Source: an uncultured Gammaproteobacteria bacterium
Lineage (GTDB): Bacteria > Pseudomonadota > Gammaproteobacteria > Eutrophobiales > Eutrophobiaceae
NCBI GenBank assembly: GCA_951812995.1
Contig: CATOTD010000009.1
Coordinates: forward strand, 124,001-188,000
Direction of reading: 5' to 3'
DNA length: 64,000 nt
Position numbers and translations under genes: made by a program. Positions 19,702 through 28,679 of this stretch are shown piece by piece (position 1 is the first letter of the stretch; the number at the start of each line of letters is the position of its first letter). The notes under the pieces were generated by a model. It did not search any database. It was not told the DNA's origin and saw nothing but the letters and a program-made list of their open reading frames with translations.

Positions 19702-20328
19702 TTATTTGTCGAATAATGCGTTGTAGGCCAATGTCGCATTGGCCGTATGCGTTGTAGAAAAAAGCCCATTGACAACGGCGATGTAATCAGCCCCCGCGTC
19801 AATTAATGTCTTTGCATTTTCCGGTGTTATGCCGCCTATGGCAACTATCGGGGTTGTTAAGTTTTTTTTTGCTTTAACAATCAAATCCACATCTGCTTTT
19901 AACGCATCGGGTTTGGTGTTAGACGAAAAGAATGCACCAAAGGCGATGTAATCCGCGCCCGATTGTTCGGCAAATAGCGCACGTTGAAAATCGTTGTAAC
20001 ATGACAGCCCGATAATGCTATTGCCAAGGATATGTCGCGCTGTCTTGATGTCGGGATCATTTTTGCCAAGATGGATGCCATCGGCGGCTATCTCGTGTGC
20101 CAGTCGCAGATCATCATTCACAATAAACGGCGTGGTGTATTTATGACAGCGTGATTGTAGTTGCAGTGCCAGATTTTTTTTCTGCCTGTAATCTTCAGTT
20201 TTGTTGCGGTATTGTAAAAGTGCTATACCCACATCAAGAATACATTCTGTTTTTTCTAACAGTTGAGCAGTTGTTATGTTTTCACAATCGGTGATTGCGT
20301 AGAGTCCGCTGGCATTGGGTATAGTCAT
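19702..20328 (-). CDS. thiE: Thiamine-phosphate synthase
   Basis: ThiE joins HMP-pyrophosphate and the thiazole phosphate to make thiamine monophosphate. The 208-residue TIM-barrel protein has [11 protein letters not shown], a [13 protein letters not shown] substrate-binding region, [20 protein letters not shown] and [20 protein letters not shown]. The ATG at 20328 is preferred over the one at 20391 because it gives the family N-terminus and lies 22 bases after the thiD stop. Confidence 0.95.
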   Translation of the reverse strand: MTIPNASGLYAITDCENITTAQLLEKTECILDVGIALLQYRNKTEDYRQKKNLALQLQSRCHKYTTPFIVNDDLRLAHEIAADGIHLGKNDPDIKTARHILGNSIIGLSCYNDFQRALFAEQSGADYIAFGAFFSSNTKPDALKADVDLIVKAKKNLTTPIVAIGGITPENAKTLIDAGADYIAVVNGLFSTTHTANATLAYNALFDK

Positions 20329-20350
20329 TCTGTGCGATCGTTTGGTATTG

Positions 20351-21145
20351 TTATGTATACTCGTGGAAACGATTGGGTTGCGCTGGCCCACGGCCGAGTT
20401 GCAATCCCTGATTTAACGACTGCCAGGTATATTCTTGCGCTTTTTCAACAGCTACAGCTAACACATTCCCCCGTGCCAGTAGTGCCGCAATCCTTGCAGA
20501 CAGCGTACAACCAGAACCATGAAATAAACCTGTTAGTCGTTGCCAATGATACGCAACGGGGTTGGCGTGTTTTGTGTATAGAATATTACTTACCTTGGCC
20601 GTCTTTTCGTGCGTGCCCGTCATTAATACTGCCTCGGTCCCACAAGCTAATAACTGCTGCGCGGCCGTCGATAAATTATTAGTACCTGTTAGTAGTCTTG
20701 CCTCCACCGAGTTTGGCGTGACCAACGTTGTTATGGGTAATAATGACGTGCGCATTTTTTGACAAATGTTGCTATCAGCAAACGCCGTGCCGCTTGTGGA
20801 ACCCAACACTGGATCGAGTACCAACGGAATGTTCATCTCGGACAATTCATGCACTACCACCTCCAGCAATTCAATGCTACCGAGCATCCCGATCTTGCAA
20901 GCAGCAATAGCCATATCTTCAATGATCAGCCTGATCTGATTTCTGAAGGGGACTGGATCCTGTGGTAAGACATCAACAACCTGGCGTGTATTTTGACTGG
21001 TCAGTGCCGTAATGATGGTGGCCGCATGACAGCCAGCACTGGCAATACTCTCAATATCCGCTTGGATCCCGGCACCACCGCTTGGGTCGTGACCGGCGAT
21101 GACCAAGACAACGGGGATCTGCTGATTGTCATTGTTCATAAGCAC
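20351..21145 (-). CDS. thiD: Hydroxymethylpyrimidine/phosphomethylpyrimidine kinase
   Basis: ThiD phosphorylates HMP and HMP-P to supply ThiE. The 264-residue protein has the ribokinase-fold start PVVLVIAGHDPSGGAGIQAD, the IPLVLDPVLGSTSGTAFAD segment and the catalytic GSGCTLSARIAALLARG near the C-terminus (an FHGSGCTLS anion-hole motif). It is the first gene of thiD-thiE-hemL and divergent from the rubredoxin gene. Confidence 0.95.
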   Translation of the reverse strand: MLMNNDNQQIPVVLVIAGHDPSGGAGIQADIESIASAGCHAATIITALTSQNTRQVVDVLPQDPVPFRNQIRLIIEDMAIAACKIGMLGSIELLEVVVHELSEMNIPLVLDPVLGSTSGTAFADSNICQKMRTSLLPITTLVTPNSVEARLLTGTNNLSTAAQQLLACGTEAVLMTGTHEKTAKVSNILYTKHANPVAYHWQRLTGLFHGSGCTLSARIAALLARGNVLAVAVEKAQEYTWQSLNQGLQLGRGPAQPNRFHEYT

Positions 21146-21203
21146 TGTATTCTACACAGCCATTAATTATCACAGCAATAAATATTGAAGGAGCTACTAG
21201 GTA

Positions 21204-21368
21204 ATGAAGCAATATATGTGTGTTATTTGTGGTTATATTTATGATGAAGCAAAAGGCTGGCCTGAAGATGCAATTGCACCAGGCACAAAATGGGAAGATG
21301 TTCCACCCAACTGGATGTGTCCTGAGTGTGGTGCCAGAAAAGAAGATTTTGAAATGATTGAGATCTGA
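21204..21368 (+). CDS. Rubredoxin
   Basis: A 54-residue iron protein: [20 protein letters not shown] and then [20 protein letters not shown]. Both CxxC knuckles (CVIC and CPEC) that hold the single iron are present, with the aromatic residues usual for rubredoxin. It carries single electrons in the cytoplasm, often to oxidases or oxidative-stress enzymes. A ribosome binding site (AAGGAG) lies upstream. It is divergent from thiD and convergent with hemJ, an arrangement found next to hemL in several gammaproteobacteria. Confidence 0.95.
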   Translation: MKQYMCVICGYIYDEAKGWPEDAIAPGTKWEDVPPNWMCPECGARKEDFEMIEI

Positions 21369-21374
21369 TTATTC

Positions 21375-21800
21375 TTAAAATGGCCTGACTACGGCAAGGA
21401 TAATGATAGCGATTAACAATACTACCGGGATCTCATTAAACCAGCGATACCAGATATGGGTACGTTGATTGCGGTCAAACTTAAAGTCTTGCAATATAAA
21501 CCAGCAGCAAAGATGGTAGGCAAGCAAAAGAGCGATTAACCCGTATTTGACCAGTAACCATATTTGGCCGCTATACGCTGACAAACCGCTACTTAACAAA
21601 ATACATAGACCAAAAATAATAGTTAGTAAGGCACTTGGTGTAGTGATGCCGTAGAAAAGTTTTCGCTCCATGATCTTAAAACGCGCAATACTGATCTGAT
21701 CATCACTCATTGCATGATATACAAACAATCGAGGCAAATAGAACAAACCGGCAAACCAGGCCACCATGGCGATCAGATGCAAGGCTTTAAACCAGACCAT
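21375..21800 (-). CDS. hemJ: Protoporphyrinogen IX oxidase, HemJ type
   Basis: The 141-residue membrane protein starts MVWFKALHLIAMVAWFAGLF and continues YLPRLFVYHAM, with MERKLFYGITTPSALLTIIF, then GLIALLLAYHLCCWFILQDF and a C-terminal helix. The conserved His in FKALHLIA and in YHLCCW and the four to five membrane spans match the HemJ (UPF0093) family, which oxidises protoporphyrinogen IX where HemG/HemY(oxidase) are missing. The hemL neighbour supports a haem role. Confidence 0.9.
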   Translation of the reverse strand: MVWFKALHLIAMVAWFAGLFYLPRLFVYHAMSDDQISIARFKIMERKLFYGITTPSALLTIIFGLCILLSSGLSAYSGQIWLLVKYGLIALLLAYHLCCWFILQDFKFDRNQRTHIWYRWFNEIPVVLLIAIIILAVVRPF

Positions 21801-21809
21801 GATAGTGTG

Positions 21810-22331
21810 TCATGACGTTGTCGTTGCTGGTGTTTGCAACAGTGCTTTAATATCAGTTCGCAGTTGTTCGACATTCATTTGACCCACCTTGTGTTGCACT
21901 ATATTACCCTCTGCATCAATCAAAAAACTTGTCGGTGTCACGCTGACATTACCAAAACGCTTTGTAGCCAAGCCTGCAATATCAAGTGCCACAGGATAGG
22001 GTAATTTTCTTTTTTCCGATAGCGCCACCACGCGATTGGGTGGGTCGTATGGCATTGCGATACCAATAATTTCAAGACCGTCTTGATGAAATTCATTATA
22101 AAGTGCGACCAGATGCGGCATTTCATTGATACACGTAGCGCACGTCGTTGACCAAAATGTAACCAGTATGGGTTGGCCCAAAAGTGATTTAAGTTCTACT
22201 TTGCGGCCATCGATAAAATGCAAATGTATATCCGGCACGTTTGCCAGATATTTGGGTGCTGTGAAAAAGCCGATGCCTGCTATCAACACAAGTATGGATA
22301 TGACGGCAATACAATATGATCTGGTTGTCAT
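21810..22331 (-). CDS. TlpA/ResA-like periplasmic thiol-disulfide oxidoreductase
   Basis: The 173-residue protein has an N-terminal membrane anchor (YCIAVISILVLIAGIGFFTA) and a thioredoxin fold with PILVTFWSTTCATCINEMPH, where the active site is CATC. The cis-proline segment SVTPTSFLIDAEGNI and GQMNVEQLRTDI follow. Such proteins reduce apo-cytochrome c cysteines or otherwise handle disulfides outside the cytoplasmic membrane. It ends 9 bases before the hemJ start on the same strand. Confidence 0.88.
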   Translation of the reverse strand: MTTRSYCIAVISILVLIAGIGFFTAPKYLANVPDIHLHFIDGRKVELKSLLGQPILVTFWSTTCATCINEMPHLVALYNEFHQDGLEIIGIAMPYDPPNRVVALSEKRKLPYPVALDIAGLATKRFGNVSVTPTSFLIDAEGNIVQHKVGQMNVEQLRTDIKALLQTPATTTS

Positions 22332-22426
22332 GAATATATCTTTTCTCGGGTCTTTGCAGCCATTAAGGCAGCTACAGTCGGTTTTTCGTTGTCTTTAATA
22401 AAACGCCACATATTATGATTCTCGGA

Positions 22427-23530
22427 CTATCCAGAATAAACACCACCTAGTAATACCGTTTTCTTTGCGCCTGTCACACTCGGTAGATTCGAAGGTTTAT
22501 GCTCAATACGCTGTTTGGCCAACCAGGCAAAGGTGACAGCCTCGATGCAGGCAGGCGTTAGGCCGTATTTTTCAGTGCTTATTACAGTCGTTGCGGCTAA
22601 ATGCTGTTGTAACGTTTTCATCAGCAACTTGTTATACGCACCGCCGCCACAGGCAACGACCTCATCAACATTTTTTGATACAGCCTTGATCGCCGTGCTG
22701 ATCGTAATCGTACTTAGCTGTAATAATGTTGCCTGAATATCTTCAGGTGCGATATTGGCATTCATCTTATGCAGATAAGCGTGTAGCCAGGCCATATTAA
22801 AATATTCACGGCCCGTACTCTTAGGTGCGGGAATGGCAAAGTAATTGTCCGTTAGCATCAATGCTAATAAGTCTTTGTGTACCTTGCCTTGTTTTGTCCA
22901 GGCCCCATCTTTGTCATATTCTTTGTTTTGATTTTGTCGGACCCAGTCATCAAGCAATGCGTTGCCAGGTCCGGTATCGAACCCGATAACATTATTATTT
23001 TCAAGCAACGTAATATTCGCTATGCCCCCAATATTGAGAATAGCGATGGATTTATTCTCTTGCTGAAATTGATATTGATGAAAGGCACTCGCTAATGGTG
23101 CTCCCTGCCCGCCTTGAGCCATATCCATCCGGCGAAAATCCGCAACGGTTGTGATGCCAGTTTCAGCACAGATGATATTAGGATCGGCGATCTGTATTGA
23201 GGTCCTATGCGTGGTGTCAGGGTGATGTAATATGGTTTGCCCATGATTGCCGATGGCGGCGACTTGGCCTGCAACTACAGCGGCTTCTGCCAATAAACGA
23301 TTGACCGCATTTGCAAACAGATGACCCAATTCATGATCCAAATCGGCGACATGACCTAAATCACTTGTTGCGTTTATTGAGCGAATCCGGTGCCGCAGAG
23401 AATTATCGATTGGGTATTCACGATATAGTTTGAGTCTTGCTTTACTATCAAACTCAACCAGCGCAACATCGATCGCATCCATGCTGGTACCAGACATGAG
23501 TCCAATGTAAAAATTTGCGCTATTTCTCAT
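22427..23530 (-). CDS. anmK: Anhydro-N-acetylmuramic acid kinase
   Basis: AnmK phosphorylates and opens 1,6-anhydro-MurNAc recovered from the cell wall. The 367 residues include the N-terminal ATP-binding YIGLMSGTSMDAIDVALVEF, IGNHGQTILHHPD, the VADFRRMDMAQGGQGAPLAS segment and NIGGIANITLL with GFDTGPGNALLDDWV. Length is normal for the family. It lies upstream of nothing on its strand except the TlpA-like gene, and downstream of the M23 peptidase gene, the common anmK-mepM-tyrS arrangement. Confidence 0.96.
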   Translation of the reverse strand: MRNSANFYIGLMSGTSMDAIDVALVEFDSKARLKLYREYPIDNSLRHRIRSINATSDLGHVADLDHELGHLFANAVNRLLAEAAVVAGQVAAIGNHGQTILHHPDTTHRTSIQIADPNIICAETGITTVADFRRMDMAQGGQGAPLASAFHQYQFQQENKSIAILNIGGIANITLLENNNVIGFDTGPGNALLDDWVRQNQNKEYDKDGAWTKQGKVHKDLLALMLTDNYFAIPAPKSTGREYFNMAWLHAYLHKMNANIAPEDIQATLLQLSTITISTAIKAVSKNVDEVVACGGGAYNKLLMKTLQQHLAATTVISTEKYGLTPACIEAVTFAWLAKQRIEHKPSNLPSVTGAKKTVLLGGVYSG

Positions 23531-23736
23531 TACAAAGACGATTATGCCGCACTATTAACATAGAACAAACCGCCAATAATCGGGTATTTTTGATTGTTAA
23601 TACGGCAGATTGGATTATTTAAATCACTTTTTTGAGGCAGATGCGGTACAAACAGATTGGCAAGCGAGGCATATTGAATGGCGGTCATGCAATACACTTA
23701 CAAGACAGACTATCCGCTAACACGGGCGCATTAATA

Positions 23737-25266
23737 TCAGCCGTCTTCCATCAAGGCACTTAGCTGTTTGGGTGCATTGTCTGTTTGTTGGGTAACCAAG
23801 GTACGTTCGCCGGTCAGTCTGTCCAACGCTGCCATCATGGGTGTGATGGCTTGTAAAAATTTAGGTAAGTCGTCTTTGTTGATAGATTCAGCTTTGGGTA
23901 ATTTAACTTTCAGAGGATCGCGATGCACATTTTTAACTCTGAACTCATAATGCAGATGTGGCCCGGTGGCCAGCCCGCTTTTTCCAACATAACCGATGAT
24001 TTGCCCTTGTTTCACCCGCTTACCCTTACGCACGCCACGTGCATATTTGTGCAAGTGCGCATAAAGCGTGCTGTATATCTGGCCGTGCCTTAGTATGACT
24101 GTTTTACCGTAACCACCCTTATTGCCCACCAAGGTAACTGTACCATCGCCCGTAGCTTTGACGGGTGTGCCGGTTGGGGCCGCATAATCAACCCCTTTAT
24201 GCGCCCTTATTTTATTGAGTATGGGGTGCTTTCTTTTTAAGTTAAAACGTGAGCTGATGCGGGCTAATGCAACAGGCATCCTGAGAAACGCCTTACGCAT
24301 GGCATCGCCATTATCAGCATAATAATCAATACGACCATCGGCATGTACATACCGAAAAGTCCTCAGTGGGGTATTACGATTAACAAACTCGGCGGCAAGA
24401 ATGGTATCGTTTCCTACTTTAACGCCATCCTTGTATCGTTCTTCATACAACAGCGTGAAAGAATCGCCCTCACGAATATCAAGCGCAAAGTCGATATCCC
24501 AAGCGTAGATTGACGCTAACTGCATGATTAAATTAGCAGAGAGCCCGGCCCGCTTGCCTGACAAAAAAAGTGAATCTCTTATGACGACTTTCGCCTGTTT
24601 TACCCGCGGCGTAAGTTCTTCATGCACTAACGTTGCTTGAAACATACCCTCTTGTTTTGTGATTGACAGCGTATGTGTCGGGTTAATTGCATACTCAAGC
24701 GCAGTCAATGCGTTAGCATCAATGCGGAAATTTAATATCTGCCCGGGGCGTATTTTTTTTAGCCGAGATGTCTCTTTGCCAAGCAACATAATCTCATACA
24801 ATGATCTTGGGCTTAGCCCCAGTCTTGCAAAGATCAATGCCAGGCTATCGCCCGTTTTGACTGTTACACGTTGCCATCTGTTATCCGTTGCTTGTGCGCC
24901 AGCTACAGCAGGCGATGATTCAAGATTAACAATGGGCACATCTGATGATGCGTTTATAGACGTTTGCACGCCAGCCTGGCTGAATGTGGCTGCAATAAGT
25001 GTGTTTCTTGCATCCAGAGCAATCTGGCCGCTACCCGTTATTTGTAGCGGATTTGCGGCCTGATAAACAGGCAATCCCTTAGATTCTGGTATAACCTCAG
25101 ACAGGGTGTCCTGGATCGGGTCATCGCTGAGGGTCAAACGCAAACATATCGCTATTAAGACTAGGGTGAAACCAGAGAGCATAACCCACTTTTTTCGGCG
25201 TGAACGTACTGTTGATGCTCCTGTTTCAGTCTTATAGTCCTTTTTTATATAAACTCTGTAAGTCAT
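23737..25266 (-). CDS. mepM: M23 family metallopeptidase (MepM-like murein endopeptidase)
   Basis: The 509-residue envelope protein has one N-terminal membrane span (KWVMLSGFTLVLIAICLRLT), a LysM-like segment (VKTGDSLALIFARLGLSPRS) near residues 135-185, an OapA-like middle and a C-terminal LytM domain. The zinc ligands are visible in RAHKGVDYAAPTGTPV (H..D) and GPHLHYEFRV (HxH), so the enzyme should be active on peptidoglycan cross-links. A C-terminal tail of about 50 residues follows. It is divergent from tyrS. The mepM symbol reflects similarity of architecture and context. Confidence 0.92.
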   Translation of the reverse strand: MTYRVYIKKDYKTETGASTVRSRRKKWVMLSGFTLVLIAICLRLTLSDDPIQDTLSEVIPESKGLPVYQAANPLQITGSGQIALDARNTLIAATFSQAGVQTSINASSDVPIVNLESSPAVAGAQATDNRWQRVTVKTGDSLALIFARLGLSPRSLYEIMLLGKETSRLKKIRPGQILNFRIDANALTALEYAINPTHTLSITKQEGMFQATLVHEELTPRVKQAKVVIRDSLFLSGKRAGLSANLIMQLASIYAWDIDFALDIREGDSFTLLYEERYKDGVKVGNDTILAAEFVNRNTPLRTFRYVHADGRIDYYADNGDAMRKAFLRMPVALARISSRFNLKRKHPILNKIRAHKGVDYAAPTGTPVKATGDGTVTLVGNKGGYGKTVILRHGQIYSTLYAHLHKYARGVRKGKRVKQGQIIGYVGKSGLATGPHLHYEFRVKNVHRDPLKVKLPKAESINKDDLPKFLQAITPMMAALDRLTGERTLVTQQTDNAPKQLSALMEDG

Positions 25267-25396
25267 GGATTATCCTTATATAATTTTCATTACAATAACG
25301 TTTGATCCGACACTCGTCAATGCTTGAATTGCCTACTCGGATCACGTAATGGCATGATAAGCTATGCGCGAATTGCAATTATAAATCAAGGAAACC
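25267..25396. promoter_or_regulatory. mepM/tyrS divergent promoter region
   Basis: A 130-base spacer between divergent starts. AAGGAA lies 6 to 11 bases before the tyrS ATG. Promoters for both genes must lie here; I could not single out boxes with confidence. Confidence 0.35.
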
Positions 25397-26602
25397 ATGA
25401 CCAAGATACAAGAAGCGATGGATTTGATAGCCCGAGGTGCTGATGAGATTCTGCTCCAAAATGAACTCCGAAAAAAGCTGGAAACAGGTCGGCCACTCAA
25501 GATTAAGGCCGGCTTTGACCCGACGGCACCCGATCTGCATTTGGGCCATACTGTCCTTATCAATAAATTGCGACAATTTCAGCAGTTAGGCCATACCGTT
25601 GTTTTCTTGATTGGCGACTTTACCGGAATGATCGGCGACCCTTCAGGAAAAAACGCGACCAGACCGCCACTTACACACGATCAAATCAAGCAAAATGCAG
25701 AGACTTACCAACAGCAGATTTTTAAAATACTGGATCCTGATCAAACAGAAATAGCCTTCAATTCTACCTGGATGGATAAGGCAAATGCGGCCGCTATCAT
25801 CCGCCTGGCTTCAAGCTATACGGTTGCCCGCATGCTCGAACGTGATGATTTTAATAAACGTTATAAGGCAAACCAGCCGATTGCGATCCATGAATTCCTA
25901 TACCCGCTGGTGCAGGCGTATGACTCGGTGGTATTGGAAGCTGATGTTGAACTAGGGGGCACCGATCAAAGATTTAATTTGCTTATGGGACGGCAGCTTC
26001 AGGAAACGTATGGCAAAACACCACAGATAGTACTGACCATGCCGATACTCGAAGGTCTGGATGGCGTTCAAAAAATGTCCAAGTCCTTGGGTAACTATAT
26101 TGGCATTAATGAGTCGGCCAATGAGATGTTTGGCAAGATAATGTCCGTGTCGGACGCGCTGATGTGGCGCTATTTTGAGTTACTCAGTTTTCGATCACTA
26201 GAAGAGATAAACGGATTTAAGCTACAAGTGGCACAGGGTGAGAATCCGCGCGATATAAAATTCAAACTGGCAACGGAAATTATTACTCGATTTCATGATG
26301 GCAAGGCCGCAGCTACGGCACAGGCTGATTTCATCAAACGATTCAGACATAATGCCAGACCCGATGATATGCCGGAGGTTGTTATAAAAGTCCGCCAAGA
26401 AGGCATGTCATGTGCGCATATTATGAAAGCAGCGGGTTTAGTAAGCAGTACTTCTGATGCGCACCGTATGGCAAAACAAGGTGCTGTCAAAATAGACGGT
26501 GTACGTATCGAGGATAGCAAACAGTTACTACAAGCAGGTTTTACCGCAGTATTACAGGTGGGCAAGCGCAAGTTTGCAAGCGTGACACTCATCGACGAGT
26601 AA
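25397..26602 (+). CDS. tyrS: Tyrosyl-tRNA synthetase (TyrRZ type)
   Basis: The 401-residue class I synthetase has the HLGHTV form of the HIGH motif in [15 protein letters not shown] near residues 40-55, [20 protein letters not shown] for tyrosine recognition, the KMSKS loop in [14 protein letters not shown] near 232 and an S4-like RNA-binding domain at the C-terminus ([15 protein letters not shown]). It charges tRNA-Tyr in the cytoplasm. Confidence 0.97.
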   Translation: MTKIQEAMDLIARGADEILLQNELRKKLETGRPLKIKAGFDPTAPDLHLGHTVLINKLRQFQQLGHTVVFLIGDFTGMIGDPSGKNATRPPLTHDQIKQNAETYQQQIFKILDPDQTEIAFNSTWMDKANAAAIIRLASSYTVARMLERDDFNKRYKANQPIAIHEFLYPLVQAYDSVVLEADVELGGTDQRFNLLMGRQLQETYGKTPQIVLTMPILEGLDGVQKMSKSLGNYIGINESANEMFGKIMSVSDALMWRYFELLSFRSLEEINGFKLQVAQGENPRDIKFKLATEIITRFHDGKAAATAQADFIKRFRHNARPDDMPEVVIKVRQEGMSCAHIMKAAGLVSSTSDAHRMAKQGAVKIDGVRIEDSKQLLQAGFTAVLQVGKRKFASVTLIDE

Positions 26603-26913
26603 TTATTTTTATTTGACGGCGATGCAACAAAGAGACGTGTTGCGGATGATGTGGCAAGGATCGATCATGCAATCATGGGGTTGTTGCGAGCATGTGATAA
26701 AATCAAGCAAAATGGGCAAAAATTATATGTTTGATGATGTTGTAAATTTACAAAATTTCATGCGCACTCCCAGGCCAAGATTACAGCTAATTGACTTTGT
26801 ATTTATGCAAGGGATTATTGGCCCTTGCCCGTTTACGTAACGACGGGTCGGCCCTGCCCGCTCATTAGACTTGCGTTTTAAGTTTCCGCCATAGCAAATA
26901 TCAGCATCGTTAC
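26603..26913. other. Intergenic region between tyrS and glycosyltransferase
   Basis: About 310 bases. A 75-codon frame (26613-26840) has no family resemblance and atypical composition, so I do not call it. No tRNA, terminator hairpin or repeat head is evident. Confidence 0.4.
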
Positions 26914-28164
26914 ATGACCATCGACCACCGCAGGATTCTTATTGTCAGCTCAACCTACCCAAGATGGGCAAACGACACAGTACCGCCTTTTGTGCATAAT
27001 CTGGCAAAAGATTTGCTCGGCCATGGCTGGGTGATTGATGTACTCGCACCACATGCGCCAGGCGCCAAGCGCACCGAATGTCTGGATGGTGTTAATATCA
27101 AACGCTTTCGCTATTGTTGGCCGGAGATCGCCCAAACGGTTTGTTATGGCAGTGGTGCATTGGTCAATTTACGTCACCAAAAAACCAACATACTAAAAGT
27201 AGGCTTGTTGGTGTTATTTGAGTTCTTGGCTATTTGCCGTTTATTGGCGACCAAAAACTATGCCGTTTTGCATACGCACTGGATTATTCCACAAGGCCTG
27301 ACGGGCAGTTTAGCGTGTCGGCTGTTTCGTACACCGCACATTAGTAGTGTCCATGGCGGCGATATATTCTCGCTCAATAGTCGTGGGATGCGGTGGCTGA
27401 AACGCTATGCCTTAAACGCCTGTCAATATATAACGGCCAATAGTAGTGCGACTTTAAGCGCCACTAAAGTATTACTTAAAGAGGCCACGAAAATCAGCAT
27501 TGTCCCTATGGGTACAGCTATGGATGTGCCCGCTAAGGATAGTCCGGCTGTGCTTGCGTTACGTAAAAAATACAGCCCGGCCAACGCCGCGTTGGTATTG
27601 TTTGTTGGACGTCTGATCGAGGAAAAAGGCGTGGATGATTTGATTACAGCGATGGCGATGCTGGTTGCTGATACACCCGATATTGTCGCCGTTGTTGTCG
27701 GTGAAGGTCATGACAAAGTGCGCTATGAAAGGATGGTTAAGCATCTAGGATTGACTAAAAATATAATGTTCACGGGCTGGGTTGATAGTCATTTAATACC
27801 GCGCTATATGGCCGCCGCCGACTTATTTGTTGGCCCCTCGATCAGCCATGCCAGTGGCGCACAAGAAGCTCAAGGATTGGTATTTTTAGAAGCCATGGCG
27901 GCAAGAACGCCAGTGATTGCGACCAATGTCGGCGGTATAGGCGATATTGTCATCCATGAGCAAACGGGATTATCAGTCAATGAACACGCGCCTGATGAGA
28001 TAGCATCTGCTATAAACCGCTTGCTTGACGACAAACCATGCTGCGAAAAACTAACAACAGCGGCCTTTCAACATGTCAATAAGCATTTTTCACGCACGGC
28101 ATCGGTCAATAAATTCAGTGCTATTTACAACGCACTTATTATGTCGTCAAAACACGATATTTAA
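26914..28164 (+). CDS. Glycosyltransferase, GT4 family
   Basis: The 416-residue protein has the GT-B layout: an N-terminal acceptor domain (ILIVSSTYPRWANDTVPPFV, HTHWIIPQGLTGSLACRLFR, ISSVHGGDIFSL) and a C-terminal nucleotide-sugar domain with LVLFVGRLIEEKGVDDLITA, YMAAADLFVGPSI and EAQGLVFLEAMAARTPVIAT followed by GIGDIVIHEQTG. The ExxxxxxxE element is present in the EAQGLVFLE stretch. It likely adds a sugar to an envelope glycan or lipid; donor and acceptor are unknown. It stands alone rather than in a polysaccharide cluster. Confidence 0.9.
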   Translation: MTIDHRRILIVSSTYPRWANDTVPPFVHNLAKDLLGHGWVIDVLAPHAPGAKRTECLDGVNIKRFRYCWPEIAQTVCYGSGALVNLRHQKTNILKVGLLVLFEFLAICRLLATKNYAVLHTHWIIPQGLTGSLACRLFRTPHISSVHGGDIFSLNSRGMRWLKRYALNACQYITANSSATLSATKVLLKEATKISIVPMGTAMDVPAKDSPAVLALRKKYSPANAALVLFVGRLIEEKGVDDLITAMAMLVADTPDIVAVVVGEGHDKVRYERMVKHLGLTKNIMFTGWVDSHLIPRYMAAADLFVGPSISHASGAQEAQGLVFLEAMAARTPVIATNVGGIGDIVIHEQTGLSVNEHAPDEIASAINRLLDDKPCCEKLTTAAFQHVNKHFSRTASVNKFSAIYNALIMSSKHDI

Positions 28165-28232
28165 TGACGCAATTTAATAGCGCATAGCGGCGGGTTGCGA
28201 GGTCGGATGCATCACTGTTGAGGCTGACTGTA

Positions 28233-28355
28233 TCAGATGCCGTCATCCGATTGCCGCAGCCGGGTCAAGCGCGGTCGGGCTTCGGATCGAGTGTGGCTGG
28301 GTTTGATGCGACTCAAGACCTCAACCGTCACCATGTTGTCGTCGCTTGTTGCCAT
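28233..28355 (-). CDS. Possible 40-residue mini-ORF inside repeat block 3, copy 1
   Basis: The reverse strand has AAGGAGGTCGGTA-ATG and encodes MATSDDNMVTVEVLSRIKPS, then a short Arg-rich tail ending RLRQSDDGI. The near-perfect ribosome binding site and the duplication of exactly this head (see 28395-28547) make it notable, but there is no homologue I recognise and the tail is repeat-derived. Confidence 0.25.
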   Translation of the reverse strand: MATSDDNMVTVEVLSRIKPSHTRSEARPRLTRLRQSDDGI

Positions 28356-28394
28356 TACCGACCTCCTTTGGGCCGGGTTGGGCATGGGCTGAGC

Positions 28395-28547
28395 CTAATG
28401 CGGCCGGGTTGGTCGTTCAAGCCTTGGTCGTTCAACCCTGGGGGCGATCGGGGTCGGGTTGAGCGTGGTTGGATCAAGTCGGGCGGGGTCGAACGTGATG
28501 CGACTCAAGACCTCGATCGTCGCCGTGTTGTAGTCGCTTGTTGCCAT
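28395..28547 (-). CDS. Possible 50-residue mini-ORF inside repeat block 3, copy 2
   Basis: It has the same AAGGAGGTCGGTA-ATG head and encodes MATSDYNTATIEVLSRITFD followed by a Pro/Arg-rich repeat-derived tail. The head is conserved with copy 1 at the protein level (MATSD-N---EVLSRI), with mostly silent or conservative changes. Confidence 0.25.
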   Translation of the reverse strand: MATSDYNTATIEVLSRITFDPARLDPTTLNPTPIAPRVERPRLERPTRPH

Positions 28548-28679
28548 TACCGACCTCCTTCGGGCCCGGGCTGGACGTGGCTCGGTTGGGTGTGGCTGGG
28601 CCGGGCCTGATGCGACCGTCACCACGCGGGGTTGATGATGCGTTAAGCCAAGACAACCGCCCTGAATACACCCTTTGCA

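Larger units (their letters stand above)
28200..28640. repeat. GC-rich low-complexity repeat block 3 with an internal 73-bp duplication
   Basis: This block carries the complementary form of the repeat text (GGGTCGGGTTGAGCGTGG, GGCCGGGTTGG). A segment of about 73 bases beginning GATGCGACTCAAGACCTC and ending at the GGGCC(C)GGG run occurs twice, at about 28305-28378 and 28497-28570, with roughly 90 percent identity. Each copy contains CCATTACCGACCTCCTT, which on the minus strand is AAGGAGG followed by a start codon. Confidence 0.75.

Noticed and set aside
26613..26840. 75-codon frame after tyrS
   Set aside because: No ribosome binding site, unlike-protein composition and no recognisable motif.
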